Below are positions 36,058 through 45,703 of a stretch of 64,000 nt of DNA, one piece after another (positions within the stretch are counted from its first letter, which is position 1; every line of letters begins with the position of its first letter). The notes under the pieces were generated by a model. That model was not told the DNA's origin. It worked only from the letters and a program-made list of their open reading frames with translations, and searched no databases. This DNA is from Enterobacter cloacae (lineage in GTDB: Bacteria; Pseudomonadota; Gammaproteobacteria; Enterobacterales; Enterobacteriaceae): positions 2,294,001 to 2,358,000 of the forward strand of contig AP022133.1 of assembly GCA_014169315.1 (NCBI GenBank), written 5' to 3'. The translations under genes were made by a program, and so were the position numbers.

Positions 36058-37494
36058 ATGCGTTCTGCTATCTCTGCCATCAAGCTTTTCCAGCCAGAAA
36101 GTCCGCTACGGAATGCGGCGGGTATCTTTCTCCTCACCACCTTGTTTTATTTTGTCGGTGCTGAATTACGGCTGGTGGAAGCGCTGTCTCTCTTCTGGCC
36201 GCTGAATGGCGTGATGGCCGGGGTATTTGCCCGTTATGCTTATCTGAATCGTCTGCATTACTATACCACGTCGTATGTTGCCATGCTGATGTACGACGCG
36301 GTCACCACCAGTTGGGGAATAGCCTCGCTGGTCATTAATCTGTCAAATATGGTCTTCATCGTCACTGTCGCGCTACTGGTTTTGCGTGACAAGCGGCGAA
36401 TGGAAAAGCCCGATCCCCTTAACGCGCTGCGTCTGTTTAATTACTGCCTGATGGCGGCATTGCTGTGTGCGTTGCTGGGGGGGCTGGGCTCGGTGGGTAT
36501 TGATAACCACACCTTCTGGCCCCTGTTTGCCGACTGGTTTGGCGAGCAGTTCTCGACCGGGGTACTGATTGTGCCGTGTATGCTGACGGTGAGGATGCCC
36601 GTGCGGCAAATTACGCTACACCTGGAGCGCCTCTTGCCGATTGTGGCGCTGATTATTTCGGTGGCGGCATCAGTCGTGATTGGCGGGGCGGGGAGCCTGG
36701 CATTCCCTCTGCCCGCGCTCATCTGGTGTGCGGTGCGTTATTCCTTGCCTGCGACCTGCCTGTTGACGTTTGTCACCGGGGCCACGGAGATCATCCTGGT
36801 TGCTAATTCCATTATTAATATTGCCGTGGCCACGCCTTTGTCGACACCGATGATGTTCTCTGCGCGTCTTGGGATCGCCACAATGGCCATTTGCCCGGTG
36901 ATGGTGTCCGTGAGTGTGGCGGCAATAAATTCGCTGATCCGCCAGGTTTCATTGCGGGCGGATTATGACTTTCTGACCCATGTCTATTCGCGCTCAGGGC
37001 TTTATGAAGCGCTGAAACAGGAAGAATCACACAGGTTTTCCCGTTTTTTGACCGTAATGTTGCTGGATATCGACTATTTTAAAAGTATCAACGATAACTA
37101 CGGGCATGAGTGTGGCGATCGCGTGCTGGCGGTTTTTGCCCAACAGGTTCAGCAGGTTGTCGGTGAGGACGGGCTGGTGGCACGAATGGGGGGCGAAGAG
37201 TTTGCCGTAGTCGTGAACACCGGAGATGCGCAGCACGGCTTTGAACTGGCTGAACGCATCAGAGTCACAATAGCAAATCATCCGTTTATCTGGCGGCAGC
37301 AAACGCTGTTTCTGACGGTCAGTATTGGTCTGGGGAGCGGGAAGTCGGAATTCTGGCAACTGACGGAAGTCTTTAACAGGCTGATGGCGGAAGCGGATGA
37401 TTATCTCTACCGTTCGAAAAAAGCAGGGCGGAATTGTACCCGTGCCCGTTTGCCTGACGAACAAATTGTTGTGACTACCGAAACTGAAACGTAG
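36058..37494 (+). CDS. dgcF: Membrane diguanylate cyclase DgcF (MASE1-GGDEF)
   Basis: DgcF (478 residues) has about eight N-terminal membrane spans of the MASE1 sensor type (1-300) and a C-terminal GGDEF domain. The active site is intact: LDIDYFKSINDNYGHECGD and RMGGEEF. The allosteric I-site RxxD that should sit five residues before the GGEEF is VGED, so product inhibition is probably lost. It matches E. coli DgcF (YneF) in position. It is the first of three GGDEF genes in a row on the plus strand. Confidence 0.93.
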   Translation: MRSAISAIKLFQPESPLRNAAGIFLLTTLFYFVGAELRLVEALSLFWPLNGVMAGVFARYAYLNRLHYYTTSYVAMLMYDAVTTSWGIASLVINLSNMVFIVTVALLVLRDKRRMEKPDPLNALRLFNYCLMAALLCALLGGLGSVGIDNHTFWPLFADWFGEQFSTGVLIVPCMLTVRMPVRQITLHLERLLPIVALIISVAASVVIGGAGSLAFPLPALIWCAVRYSLPATCLLTFVTGATEIILVANSIINIAVATPLSTPMMFSARLGIATMAICPVMVSVSVAAINSLIRQVSLRADYDFLTHVYSRSGLYEALKQEESHRFSRFLTVMLLDIDYFKSINDNYGHECGDRVLAVFAQQVQQVVGEDGLVARMGGEEFAVVVNTGDAQHGFELAERIRVTIANHPFIWRQQTLFLTVSIGLGSGKSEFWQLTEVFNRLMAEADDYLYRSKKAGRNCTRARLPDEQIVVTTETET

Positions 37495-37529
37495 CGGTGT
37501 AAACGTAACCACTTCAGGCTGGGCGCGGT

Positions 37530-38675
37530 ATGGCTGTTAAAAATCAGCAAATAAATTCCTTGCTACGTATTTTTAAGCTCAATAAGATACCGGAAGAAAT
37601 ATATCGGAAAAATCGCAGCATGAATGGAACTGACAAACTCTGTAAAACCCCTCGCGTACCAGGAAGCCGGTTTGTCAAACGTATGTATCTGATGCGTATT
37701 CTTGGTACGTTTCTTTGCTTTATCCCCATCCTTTCCGTGTTAATTGAACATCAGCGTTCAGTCTGGTTAATGATTCTGCTGGGTATGAATGCGTTTATCT
37801 GGCCGACACTGGCCTGGTATCGTTCGCGAAATTCAGCGCTTCCGCTAGTGACAGAACATCAAAACCTGGTGCTGGACGCCGGGGCCGGTGGTTTCTGGAT
37901 CGCCATGATGGCGGTGGATCCTCTGCCGTCGGTGGTGATTGCCACAATACTGCTTGCCGACCGCCTTTCCGCAGGGGGTTTTACGTTGATGAAAAAGGCG
38001 GCTGTCACGATGCTTGTCACCTTTCTTGCCAGCTGGCTGACGCAGGGAATGGCGGTGGATATGATTGTCTCTCAACGTACGATGTTCGCCACGTTACCCC
38101 TGATCACCATTTATCTTATTGCTCTGAGCGTGTTAACGGACAGCATTGCGCTGCGTCTGCGGGTCAAGAGCCGCGAGCTTGAACGGATCGCGATGATGGA
38201 TCCGCTGCTGGATATCGCTAACCGTCGTCTGCTGGAAAAGCGTATTGACCATGAACTCAAGAAACTTCGCCAGACGTGCCGTGAATCGGCCTTAATGTTT
38301 ATCGATATCGACAACTTCAAATACGTTAACGATCGTTTTGGTCATAAAGTGGGGGATACAATGCTGGCGGCCGTGTCGCAAATTTTGCATCTGGCAACGC
38401 GCCCGACGGATACACCTGCGCGTCTGGGAGGCGATGAGTTTGTGATCCTGTTACCCAATACCACGATTGAAGAGGCTCATGTCGTCGCAACGCGCATTAT
38501 GGACGCGGCTGCGGTGATGGAAGATGTGGCGCAGGAGACTGTGCATTGTACGCTCAGTATTGGTATTGCCTGTGCCACGCGTGAAATGGGAAGCGTAACT
38601 GACTGGCTGCAGGCGGCTGACAACGCCCTGTACCGCGCCAAGCGGGATGGCAAGAACAGAATATTCGCACACTGA
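37530..38675 (+). CDS. Diguanylate cyclase with MASE2 membrane domain
   Basis: Of this protein's 381 residues, about 40-200 form an MASE2-type membrane sensor (as in DgcC/AdrA) and 210-381 a GGDEF domain. The active site is complete (FIDIDNFKYVNDRFGHKVGD, RLGGDEF) and the I-site is present as RPTD. The ATG at 37530 is given; the internal ATG at 37620 starts closer to the MASE2 domain and neither has a strong ribosome site. It lies 35 bp after dgcF. Confidence 0.88.
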   Translation: MAVKNQQINSLLRIFKLNKIPEEIYRKNRSMNGTDKLCKTPRVPGSRFVKRMYLMRILGTFLCFIPILSVLIEHQRSVWLMILLGMNAFIWPTLAWYRSRNSALPLVTEHQNLVLDAGAGGFWIAMMAVDPLPSVVIATILLADRLSAGGFTLMKKAAVTMLVTFLASWLTQGMAVDMIVSQRTMFATLPLITIYLIALSVLTDSIALRLRVKSRELERIAMMDPLLDIANRRLLEKRIDHELKKLRQTCRESALMFIDIDNFKYVNDRFGHKVGDTMLAAVSQILHLATRPTDTPARLGGDEFVILLPNTTIEEAHVVATRIMDAAAVMEDVAQETVHCTLSIGIACATREMGSVTDWLQAADNALYRAKRDGKNRIFAH

Positions 38676-38728
38676 CAATGTCTCTGTTTAAGCTACGCTT
38701 TTAAGAAAGCTATGCGTCTGGAGGCGTT

Positions 38729-39694
38729 ATGAAATCACCTGTAATTCCTGTGAACGAAGCGAAACGCCTGCTCGCGCTACGCGAATCCGGGCTGTTGGAT
38801 ATTGACGTTTCCCCGACGTTAGACAGGCTGACGCGTCTGGCAAAACGCTTCTTTCAGGTTCCGCTGGTCATGATCAATGTTATTGATGAACATGCGCTGA
38901 TCGTAAAGTCAGCTGACGGTGAAACCCCCGATGTCATTCCCCGCAACATCTCATTTTGTGGGCATACGATCCTGAGCGATGCGCCGCTGGTAGTGGGCGA
39001 TATGCAACAGGATGCCCGTTTTTCTGATAACCCGCTGGTGGCTGGAAAACCGGGCGTCAAATTTTATGCCGGTATTCCGCTGCGTTTGCGCGATGGCATG
39101 CGTGTGGGGTCAATGTGTCTCATTGATTATGCCCCTCGTGAATTTTCTGCGGCCGATTTGTCGGTGCTGGCTGACCTTGGTGCGCTGGCTGAAGATGCAT
39201 TTGCTGCAATCAGTGCGGTTACAACGGATGAACTGACCGGGTTGTCTAATCGTCGCGGTTTTAACCAGTTTGCCCGGTTTACCCTCTCCGTGGCCAAACG
39301 CCGGGCCGAGCCTCTAACCCTGTGCTGGCTGGATCTGGACCGCTTCAAAGAAATTAACGACCGCTACGGGCAGGAAGAAGGCGACAACGCCCTGAAAGCG
39401 ATGGCCCAGCTGATGCGTTCCTCCTTCCGTGAGGCTGACCTGCTGGTGCGCTTCGGTGGCGATACATTTGCCGTGCTGTTTGCCGATACGGATGAGCAGG
39501 GAGCCTGGATTGCCATGCAGTATCTGATTGAACAGGTAGAAGCATACAACGCGCAAAAGCTGCATCCGTGGTCGTTACGGTTTTCATGGGGATTGAGTGA
39601 ATTCAATCATAACGACAATGACCTGTCACAGTGGCTAAAAGATGCCGAAGAAAAAATGCATGATATGAAACGCCAGCACCACCCTGCAGGGTGA
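38729..39694 (+). CDS. GAF-GGDEF protein with degenerate active site (GGDTF)
   Basis: This 321-residue cytoplasmic protein has a GAF domain (about 20-160, with NISFCGHTIL and FYAGIPLRLRDGMRVG) and a GGDEF domain. The Mg-binding DLDRFKEINDRYG is kept, but the signature reads FGGDTF, with Thr in place of the second acidic residue. The I-site READ is present. It may be a weak or inactive cyclase that binds c-di-GMP through the I-site. A clean GGAGG precedes ATG 38729. It follows the MASE2 cyclase by 53 bp. Confidence 0.9.
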   Translation: MKSPVIPVNEAKRLLALRESGLLDIDVSPTLDRLTRLAKRFFQVPLVMINVIDEHALIVKSADGETPDVIPRNISFCGHTILSDAPLVVGDMQQDARFSDNPLVAGKPGVKFYAGIPLRLRDGMRVGSMCLIDYAPREFSAADLSVLADLGALAEDAFAAISAVTTDELTGLSNRRGFNQFARFTLSVAKRRAEPLTLCWLDLDRFKEINDRYGQEEGDNALKAMAQLMRSSFREADLLVRFGGDTFAVLFADTDEQGAWIAMQYLIEQVEAYNAQKLHPWSLRFSWGLSEFNHNDNDLSQWLKDAEEKMHDMKRQHHPAG

Positions 39695-39776
39695 CATAGT
39701 AAAAGCCTATGGCAGATATGATTGCGTTACAAAAATGTTAAATGCAAAGTGAGGGAATTCAACGTAAGGAACATCA

Positions 39777-40304
39777 ATGAATACCTCACTGCAAATCAAA
39801 AACCTCACCCGGGAAGATATTCTCACTCACATTGATGCACTCGCCGCCATTCTCGAAAACTGTGTAAACGGCGGTGCATCTGTCAGTTTTATGTTGCCCT
39901 TTAGCCCGGAGAAAGCCCGTACATTCTGGCGCGGCATTGCCGAGCGTGTAGGGAGTCATGAGCGCTCCGTGCTGGCTTGCATCGATCCGCAGGACGGCGT
40001 TATTGGCACAGTGCAGTTGATCACCGAACAGCCGGAAAACCAGCCGCACCGTGCGGATGTGGCAAAACTGCTGGTGCATGAAAAAGCACGACGCAAAGGC
40101 GTGGCAATGGCGCTTATGAAAGCGCTAGAAGCCCTGGCCAGAGCCCAGGGTATCTCTGTGCTGGTGCTGGATACCTCTACCGGAAGCGGTGCGGAGGGGT
40201 TCTACCAGCGTGCCGACTGGCAAAAAGTGGGGGAGATCCCCTGTTACGCACTGATGCCAGATGGCGAGATGACAGCAACGTCCGTGTTCTACAAGCTGTT
40301 ATGA
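39777..40304 (+). CDS. GNAT-family N-acetyltransferase
   Basis: This 175-residue protein has a GNAT fold; the acetyl-CoA loop is in LLVHEKARRKGVAMALMKALE (arginine-glycine pyrophosphate motif RRKGVA). The substrate is not evident. AAGGAA precedes the ATG. It stands between the GGDEF cluster and uxaB and is absent at this place in E. coli. Confidence 0.85.
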   Translation: MNTSLQIKNLTREDILTHIDALAAILENCVNGGASVSFMLPFSPEKARTFWRGIAERVGSHERSVLACIDPQDGVIGTVQLITEQPENQPHRADVAKLLVHEKARRKGVAMALMKALEALARAQGISVLVLDTSTGSGAEGFYQRADWQKVGEIPCYALMPDGEMTATSVFYKLL

Positions 40305-40348
40305 TTATTTTTCACAATGATGTCATGAGTTGATCAAAACAGGGGTTC

Positions 40349-40402
40349 TGGTCGTACAGTTTTGATAAGTTATTACACCAATACTATCAAGATGTATGAC
40401 CA
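40349..40402. promoter_or_regulatory. Inverted TGGTCRTAC elements upstream of uxaB
   Basis: TGGTCGTAC (40349-40357) and GTATGACCA (40394-40402) face each other 36 bp apart and differ at one position. A second symmetric pair, TTGATA (40362) and TATCAA (40385), lies inside. GntR-family regulators ExuR and UxuR control uxaB in relatives and bind TGGT-ACCA-type sites, so these are plausible ExuR sites. Confidence 0.45.
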
Positions 40403-40420
40403 ATAATAAAGGATCTCATT

Positions 40421-41872
40421 GTGAACACTCTTAACCGTCGTGATTTCCCCGGCGCTCTCTACCCTGAACGTATCATTCAGTTTGGTGAGGGCAATTTCCT
40501 GCGAGCGTTTATAGACTGGCAAATCGACCTGTTAAACCAACATACCGATCTTAACGCCGGTGTGGTGGTTGTGCGCCCCATTCAGAGCGACTTTCCGCCG
40601 TCGCTGAACACGCAGGACGGGCTCTACACCACCATCATCCGTGGCCTGAACGAGAAGGGTGAAGCGGTCAGCGATGCGCGTCTTATCCGCTCCGTTAACC
40701 GTGAAATCAGCGTCTACAGCCAATACGACGAGTTCCTGAAACTGGCTCACAACCCAGATATGCGCTTTGTTTTCTCGAACACCACGGAAGCGGGTATTAG
40801 CTATCATGCAGATGACGCTTTTGATGATGCACCCGCGGTGAGCTACCCGGCGAAACTGACGCGACTGCTGTTTGAGCGCTTCAGTCATTTCAACGGTGCA
40901 ACGGATAAAGGCTGGGTAATCATTCCGTGTGAACTGATTGACTACAACGGTGATGCACTGCGCGAGCTGGTGCTACGTTATGCGCAGGAGTGGGCGTTAC
41001 CCGCGGCATTTACCCGGTGGCTGAACGACGCCAACAGCTTCTGTTCGACGCTGGTTGACCGTATTGTGACCGGTTATCCGCGTGATGAAGTGGCTGAACT
41101 GGAAACCGCATTGGGTTATCACGATGGGTTCCTTGATACCGCCGAGCACTTCTACCTGTTTGTTATTCAGGGCCCAAAATCCCTTGCCAGTGAACTGCGT
41201 CTGGATAAATACCCGCTGAACGTGCTGATTGTCGATGACATCAAACCCTATAAAGAACGCAAAGTGGCCATTCTGAACGGGGCGCACACGGCGCTGGTAC
41301 CCGTGGCATTCCAGGCGGGTCTGGATACGGTGGGGGAAGCAATGAACGATGCAGACGTTTGCGCATTTGTGGAAAAAGCCATTTACCAGGAAATTATTCC
41401 GGTGCTGGATCTGCCGCGTGACGAGCTGGAGTCTTTTGCCCGCGCGGTAACCGGTCGTTTCTGTAATCCGTACATCAAGCACCAGTTGCTGTCGATTGCC
41501 CTGAACGGGATGACCAAATACCGCACACGTATTCTGCCGCAGTTGCTGGCTGGGCAGAAGGCGACCGGTAAATTGCCGGCACGCCTGACGTTTGCTCTGG
41601 CTGCGCTAATCGCGTTTTATCGCGGTGAGCGCAACGGTGAAAGCTATCCGGTGCTGGATGACGCGCACTGGCTGGAGCGTTATCAACAGCTGTGGACGCA
41701 ACATCATGATAAGCAGATCAGCACCAGTGAACTGGTGAGGTCGGTACTGAGCGTGAGCGAGCACTGGGAACACGATCTAACCCAGGTTAACGGATTGGTA
41801 GAACACGTTACGCTGGATCTTGATGCCATTCTGCATCAGGGCATGCGTGAAGCGGTTAAACCGCTCTGCTAA
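40421..41872 (+). CDS. uxaB: Tagaturonate reductase (altronate oxidoreductase)
   Basis: UxaB (483 residues) reduces D-tagaturonate to D-altronate with NADH in galacturonate breakdown. It belongs to the mannitol dehydrogenase family and matches E. coli UxaB in length and in [26 protein letters not shown] and [16 protein letters not shown]. It starts with GTG 40421 after AAAGGA. uxaA and uxaC are elsewhere, as in E. coli. Confidence 0.96.
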   Translation: MNTLNRRDFPGALYPERIIQFGEGNFLRAFIDWQIDLLNQHTDLNAGVVVVRPIQSDFPPSLNTQDGLYTTIIRGLNEKGEAVSDARLIRSVNREISVYSQYDEFLKLAHNPDMRFVFSNTTEAGISYHADDAFDDAPAVSYPAKLTRLLFERFSHFNGATDKGWVIIPCELIDYNGDALRELVLRYAQEWALPAAFTRWLNDANSFCSTLVDRIVTGYPRDEVAELETALGYHDGFLDTAEHFYLFVIQGPKSLASELRLDKYPLNVLIVDDIKPYKERKVAILNGAHTALVPVAFQAGLDTVGEAMNDADVCAFVEKAIYQEIIPVLDLPRDELESFARAVTGRFCNPYIKHQLLSIALNGMTKYRTRILPQLLAGQKATGKLPARLTFALAALIAFYRGERNGESYPVLDDAHWLERYQQLWTQHHDKQISTSELVRSVLSVSEHWEHDLTQVNGLVEHVTLDLDAILHQGMREAVKPLC

Positions 41873-41933
41873 CGTTCATTTGAGAGTGAGGGGGAAACCT
41901 GTGCCGGATTTTCCCTCTGCATTAATCTGTTTG

Positions 41934-41972
41934 CGCAGTGATTAGTTACAACATACTAACTACTGCGTTTTT
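41934..41972 (+). terminator. Terminator after uxaB
   Basis: CGCAGTGATTAGT pairs with ACTAACTACTGCG with two mismatches around a TACAACAT loop, followed by TTTTT. A second, weaker hairpin with GAGGG and CCCTC arms lies upstream at 41888-41917. Confidence 0.7.
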
Positions 41973-42101
41973 AAAAAAAACCTGCAACACCGTGCGCGTT
42001 ACGCCAGCCAGGTCAGGAAATGCAATATCTTATTAACATGCTTGCAACCGTGAAGGGGATCACGTTTAATAGCCGCGCTCTTTACTTTCCTGAAGCTGAC
42101 T

Positions 42102-43016
42102 ATGATCGTTCGTCCTCAACAGCACTGGCTACAACTCATTTTTGTCTGGCACGGTTCCGTATTACCCAAAATCTATACCCGGCTACTGCTTAACTTCCTG
42201 CTTTCCATCGCCGTGATCGTGATGTTGCCGTGGTATACCTCGTTAGGTATCAAATTTACCGTCGCACCGTTTAGTATTCTTGGCGTGGCTATCGCGATTT
42301 TTCTTGGCTTCAAAAACAACGCCTGCTATTCGCGCTATGTCGAGGCTCGCCAGCTTTGGGGGCAACTGATGATAGCGGCGCGTTCGCTGTTTCGCGAGGT
42401 AAAAAATACGTTACCAGACGATCCGCATCTGGGGGAGTTTGTCCGTCTGCAAATTGCCTTTGCGCACTGTCTGCGCATGACGCTTCGCCGTCAGCCCCAG
42501 GCCGACCGGCTTTCCGGTTATCTTTCAGCCGCGCAGTTACGCAAGGTAATGGAGGCCAACTCTCCGGCAAACCGCATTTTGCTGATCATGGGGGAGTGGC
42601 TGGCGGTAAGACGTCGCGAAGGCCAGCTGTCCGATATTTTGTTCCACAGCCTGAATAATCGTCTGAATGACATGTCAGCTGTGCTTTCCGGCTGCGAGCG
42701 TATCGCCACAACACCGGTACCATTTGCCTACACGCTGATCCTGCACCGCACGGTGTATTTGTTCTGCATCATGCTGCCGTTTGCGCTGGTTGTTGACCTG
42801 CACTACATGACGCCGTTCGTCTCTGCGTTGATTTCGTATACTTTTATTTCGCTCGATACGCTGGCAGAAGAGCTGGAAGATCCGTTTGGTACAGAAGATA
42901 ACGACCTGCCGCTGGACGCCATCTGTAACGCAATGGAACGCGATCTGTTACAGATGAACGATGAAGATGCGATACCTGAGCGACTTATGCCGGATAAGCA
43001 TTATCAGCTGACATAA
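42102..43016 (+). CDS. yneE: Bestrophin-family ion channel YneE
   Basis: YneE (304 residues) is a bacterial bestrophin homologue, related to the Klebsiella KpBest pentamer, with four membrane spans. Landmarks are FLGFKNNACYSRYVEARQLWG and the C-terminal EELEDPFGTEDNDLPLD. It sits in the E. coli yneE position. Its 3' end overlaps the convergent acetyltransferase by 13 bp. Confidence 0.94.
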   Translation: MIVRPQQHWLQLIFVWHGSVLPKIYTRLLLNFLLSIAVIVMLPWYTSLGIKFTVAPFSILGVAIAIFLGFKNNACYSRYVEARQLWGQLMIAARSLFREVKNTLPDDPHLGEFVRLQIAFAHCLRMTLRRQPQADRLSGYLSAAQLRKVMEANSPANRILLIMGEWLAVRRREGQLSDILFHSLNNRLNDMSAVLSGCERIATTPVPFAYTLILHRTVYLFCIMLPFALVVDLHYMTPFVSALISYTFISLDTLAEELEDPFGTEDNDLPLDAICNAMERDLLQMNDEDAIPERLMPDKHYQLT

Positions 43017-43552
43017 CGGGCGTTCCACTCTTCACGGGTGATCTCCCAGAGCCCGGAATCCAGCAGTCCGCTCACGTACGCTTTCTTTTCCGTCCTGATG
43101 AGCCGCATGCCGCTACTGGCTGAAATACGCTGTGAGCGGCTGTTGGCTACCGCTTTCGGGGCGCGCAACACCGGTTTATTCAGCGTATTAAACCAGTAGT
43201 CCGTTGCCGCAATGCTGGCCTCACGCATATATCCCTGCCCCTGAAACTCGGGGGCCAGCCAGAATCCACGGTTGTTATCTTCCACATCGTACAGGCAGAT
43301 AATCCCCATCAGCGCTTCCGGGGCTTCACGCCGCCGGATGCTCCAGAACCAGGCAATACCTTTTGCCATATCCGGCAGTGCAACATTGTTAACGTAATTC
43401 TCTGCGCCATTTTCCGGGTAGGGCCAGGGCACGGAGGAGACCATATAGCGGACGATTTCCCAGCGTGGATAGAGTTTCTGGATCTGGACTGCATCTTCAG
43501 CAACCAGCGGTTGCAGCAATAAACGTTCTGTCGTTAGTGCAGGTATCGTCAT
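43004..43552 (-). CDS. GNAT acetyltransferase of the RimJ/RimL type
   Basis: This 182-residue protein begins with the RimJ/RimL-like TERLLLQPLVAEDA and has FWLAPEFQGQGYMREA as the acetyl-CoA binding region and NSRSQRISASSGM later. The substrate, a protein N-terminus or small molecule, is unknown. It converges on yneE and is divergent from another GNAT gene. Confidence 0.87.
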   Translation of the reverse strand: MTIPALTTERLLLQPLVAEDAVQIQKLYPRWEIVRYMVSSVPWPYPENGAENYVNNVALPDMAKGIAWFWSIRRREAPEALMGIICLYDVEDNNRGFWLAPEFQGQGYMREASIAATDYWFNTLNKPVLRAPKAVANSRSQRISASSGMRLIRTEKKAYVSGLLDSGLWEITREEWNARYVS

Positions 43553-43670
43553 CCGTGGTTCTCCTTTTTTAAGCGTTATGCTTTGGTTTGCCTTCTGCTA
43601 TTTTCATCATTACCACAAATGTCTCCGGTGTGCTGTCATTCCTTCACGACTAAAATTTGCAGAGGTAACA

Positions 43671-44114
43671 ATGGCGATAACGGTAAGAGCTTTACGCGCA
43701 GAAGATTATTCACAGTGGCGTCCGCTTTGGGACGGTTACACCCATTTTTATGACTGTGAACTCGATGAATCCATCACTGCATCGACATGGGAAAGGGCGC
43801 AGGCGACGACTCATTCGTCTCTGTTTTGCCGGGTTGCGGAAATGGACGGCAAGGTTGTGGGTTTCGCCATGTGCATTCTGCACGAAGGTACCTGGTCGAC
43901 AGCGCCAGTTTGCTATCTGGAAGATCTGTTTGTCGATGCCGCAGTACGCGGCGCTGGAGCCGGGCAGGCATTAATCGATGCCCTGATGGCAGAAGGCAAG
44001 CGAGAAGGGTGGGCAATACTCTACTGGATGACCCGGCAGAACAATCCCGCACGTAAACTCTATGACAAATTTGCTGAAGCCGACGATTACGTTCGTTACC
44101 GCATTTCGCTGTAA
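43671..44114 (+). CDS. GNAT-family N-acetyltransferase
   Basis: This 147-residue single GNAT domain has ITVRALRAEDYSQWRPLW at the start, LEDLFVDAAVRGAGAGQALID as the acetyl-CoA site and NNPARKLYDKFAEADDY at the end. The ATG at 43671 follows AGAGGT; the frame from 43578 adds an unlikely leader. Substrate unknown. Confidence 0.88.
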   Translation: MAITVRALRAEDYSQWRPLWDGYTHFYDCELDESITASTWERAQATTHSSLFCRVAEMDGKVVGFAMCILHEGTWSTAPVCYLEDLFVDAAVRGAGAGQALIDALMAEGKREGWAILYWMTRQNNPARKLYDKFAEADDYVRYRISL

Positions 44115-44191
44115 TGCTTTCCAGCGTATGTAGCCTGACGAAGGTAATGATGACCAGCAGTCGCAGGTCATCCAACAGGATTAAAAACGCC

Positions 44192-44950
44192 TCATGGCTG
44201 ACGTTTAGCAATGATAAACAGCCGTGGAAAAGCCAGCAGTATCTGCCCGTTTTCCTGGAGCGGATACTGCTCTTCCAGCAGTTCATGGTAACGCTTCAGA
44301 AAATGTTTCTGTTCGCTCTCGTTGAGTTCCTGTAACCACGGACGCAGACCGGTGGCACTGACCCAGTCAATAATGGCCTGATGCGAACTCATTTTGTGAA
44401 AATAGGTGGTCCGCCAGATATCCACATCGCAGCCCGCATCCGTAAGAATATCGTAATACGCATGCACCCCAGGCAGAGGTTCGCGGCCGCGATCGGGATA
44501 ACCTTGTTCATAGGCGACTTCACGCATGGCGATGTGCGTGGGTTCGAGCCAGTTATCGGGCATCTGTATCGCCAGCACGCCGTTTAAGTGGAGCAAAGAA
44601 ACGAGGTGTGGCAGGAGATCGTAATGGTCAGGAACCCATTGTAGCGACGCGTTGGCGTAAATCAGGCTGAGCGGTTGAGCAGGTTTGTACCGCCGAATGT
44701 CTGCCTCGACAAAGTGACAGTCTGGAAAGGTGCGACGTGCTTCTTCGAGCATCGCCGGCGAGTTATCCACGCCAGTAATGTGTGCCGAAGGCCAGCGATG
44801 CTTTAACAGTGCGGTACTGTTTCCTGGCCCGCAACCTAAATCAACCAGAGATGACACCTCATCCAGTGAAATCCGGGCGAGCAGTTCAGCGGCAGGGCGC
44901 GTACGTTCGGCAGCATATTGAAGGTAAAGAGAAGGATCCCAGTCAGCCAT
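44192..44950 (-). CDS. tam: Trans-aconitate 2-methyltransferase
   Basis: Tam (252 residues, as in E. coli) methylates trans-aconitate with SAM in the cytoplasm. It has motif [25 protein letters not shown] and the Tam-type [10 protein letters not shown] and [15 protein letters not shown] 44950 ([20 protein letters not shown]) is the family start. Confidence 0.95.
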   Translation of the reverse strand: MADWDPSLYLQYAAERTRPAAELLARISLDEVSSLVDLGCGPGNSTALLKHRWPSAHITGVDNSPAMLEEARRTFPDCHFVEADIRRYKPAQPLSLIYANASLQWVPDHYDLLPHLVSLLHLNGVLAIQMPDNWLEPTHIAMREVAYEQGYPDRGREPLPGVHAYYDILTDAGCDVDIWRTTYFHKMSSHQAIIDWVSATGLRPWLQELNESEQKHFLKRYHELLEEQYPLQENGQILLAFPRLFIIAKRQP

Positions 44951-45032
44951 TTTGCCTCTCCATTTTGCATTATTCAGCAAGAATAGCACAGCCAGACACC
45001 TGCGCAGTGGCAGGCATCTGAAGTTGTGAAGG

Positions 45033-45617
45033 TTACAGAATTCCTTTCAGAGCAATATGGTAAAGCAGCATGATGGTCTTACCGTCGACTATCTTACCAG
45101 TTTCAATTCCCCGTAATGCTTCTGCCAGCGGTAACTCCAGCACCTGAATATCTTCACCTTCGGCTTTGATGCCTCCTCCGTTACCCGACCGATCCTGCGG
45201 ATGGTACTCAGCGATATAAAAATAGAGTTTTTCCGTGACGGAGCCAGGGCTCATATAGGCTTCAAAAACCTTTTGAACGCAGGTGACCTTAAAACCGGTT
45301 TCTTCTTCTGCTTCCGCTTTAATACGGCTTTCCGGATCCATGTTATCGAGCAGTCCGGCTGCGGCTTCGATCAGATCGTCTTCATGGCCATTGATAAAAA
45401 CAGGGAAGCGGAACTGGCGAGTGAGGATCACCGTTTTTTGGTCGCGGTTATAGAGCAGAATGGTTGCCCCGTTACCCCGATCATAAACTTCACGGCTCTG
45501 TCGCTGCCATTCACCATCACTGCGTTGCTGGTCGAAGGTATATTTTTTGAGGATGTACCAGTTATCAGACAGTGTTTCATTCGCGATAATGCGTATATCT
45601 GCACGTTTTGATTGCAC
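45033..45617 (-). CDS. NUDIX hydrolase, NudK (GDP-mannose pyrophosphatase) type
   Basis: This 194-residue protein resembles E. coli NudK, with [15 protein letters not shown] and the Nudix box ([20 protein letters not shown] followed by EETGF). It should hydrolyse a nucleoside-diphosphate sugar such as GDP-mannose. The start is GTG 45617, which follows a near-perfect AAAGGAGG; the ATG at 45674 lies upstream of that ribosome site and is rejected. It is divergent from a DeoR-type regulator. Confidence 0.87.
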   Translation of the reverse strand: MQSKRADIRIIANETLSDNWYILKKYTFDQQRSDGEWQRQSREVYDRGNGATILLYNRDQKTVILTRQFRFPVFINGHEDDLIEAAAGLLDNMDPESRIKAEAEEETGFKVTCVQKVFEAYMSPGSVTEKLYFYIAEYHPQDRSGNGGGIKAEGEDIQVLELPLAEALRGIETGKIVDGKTIMLLYHIALKGIL

Positions 45618-45703
45618 GTTTGTTCCTCCTTTCGTAGAGTAACTATCATAAGCAGCAATATCGTGCATATTCAAGATAAAACATGCAATATCAGGAATAC
45701 ATC

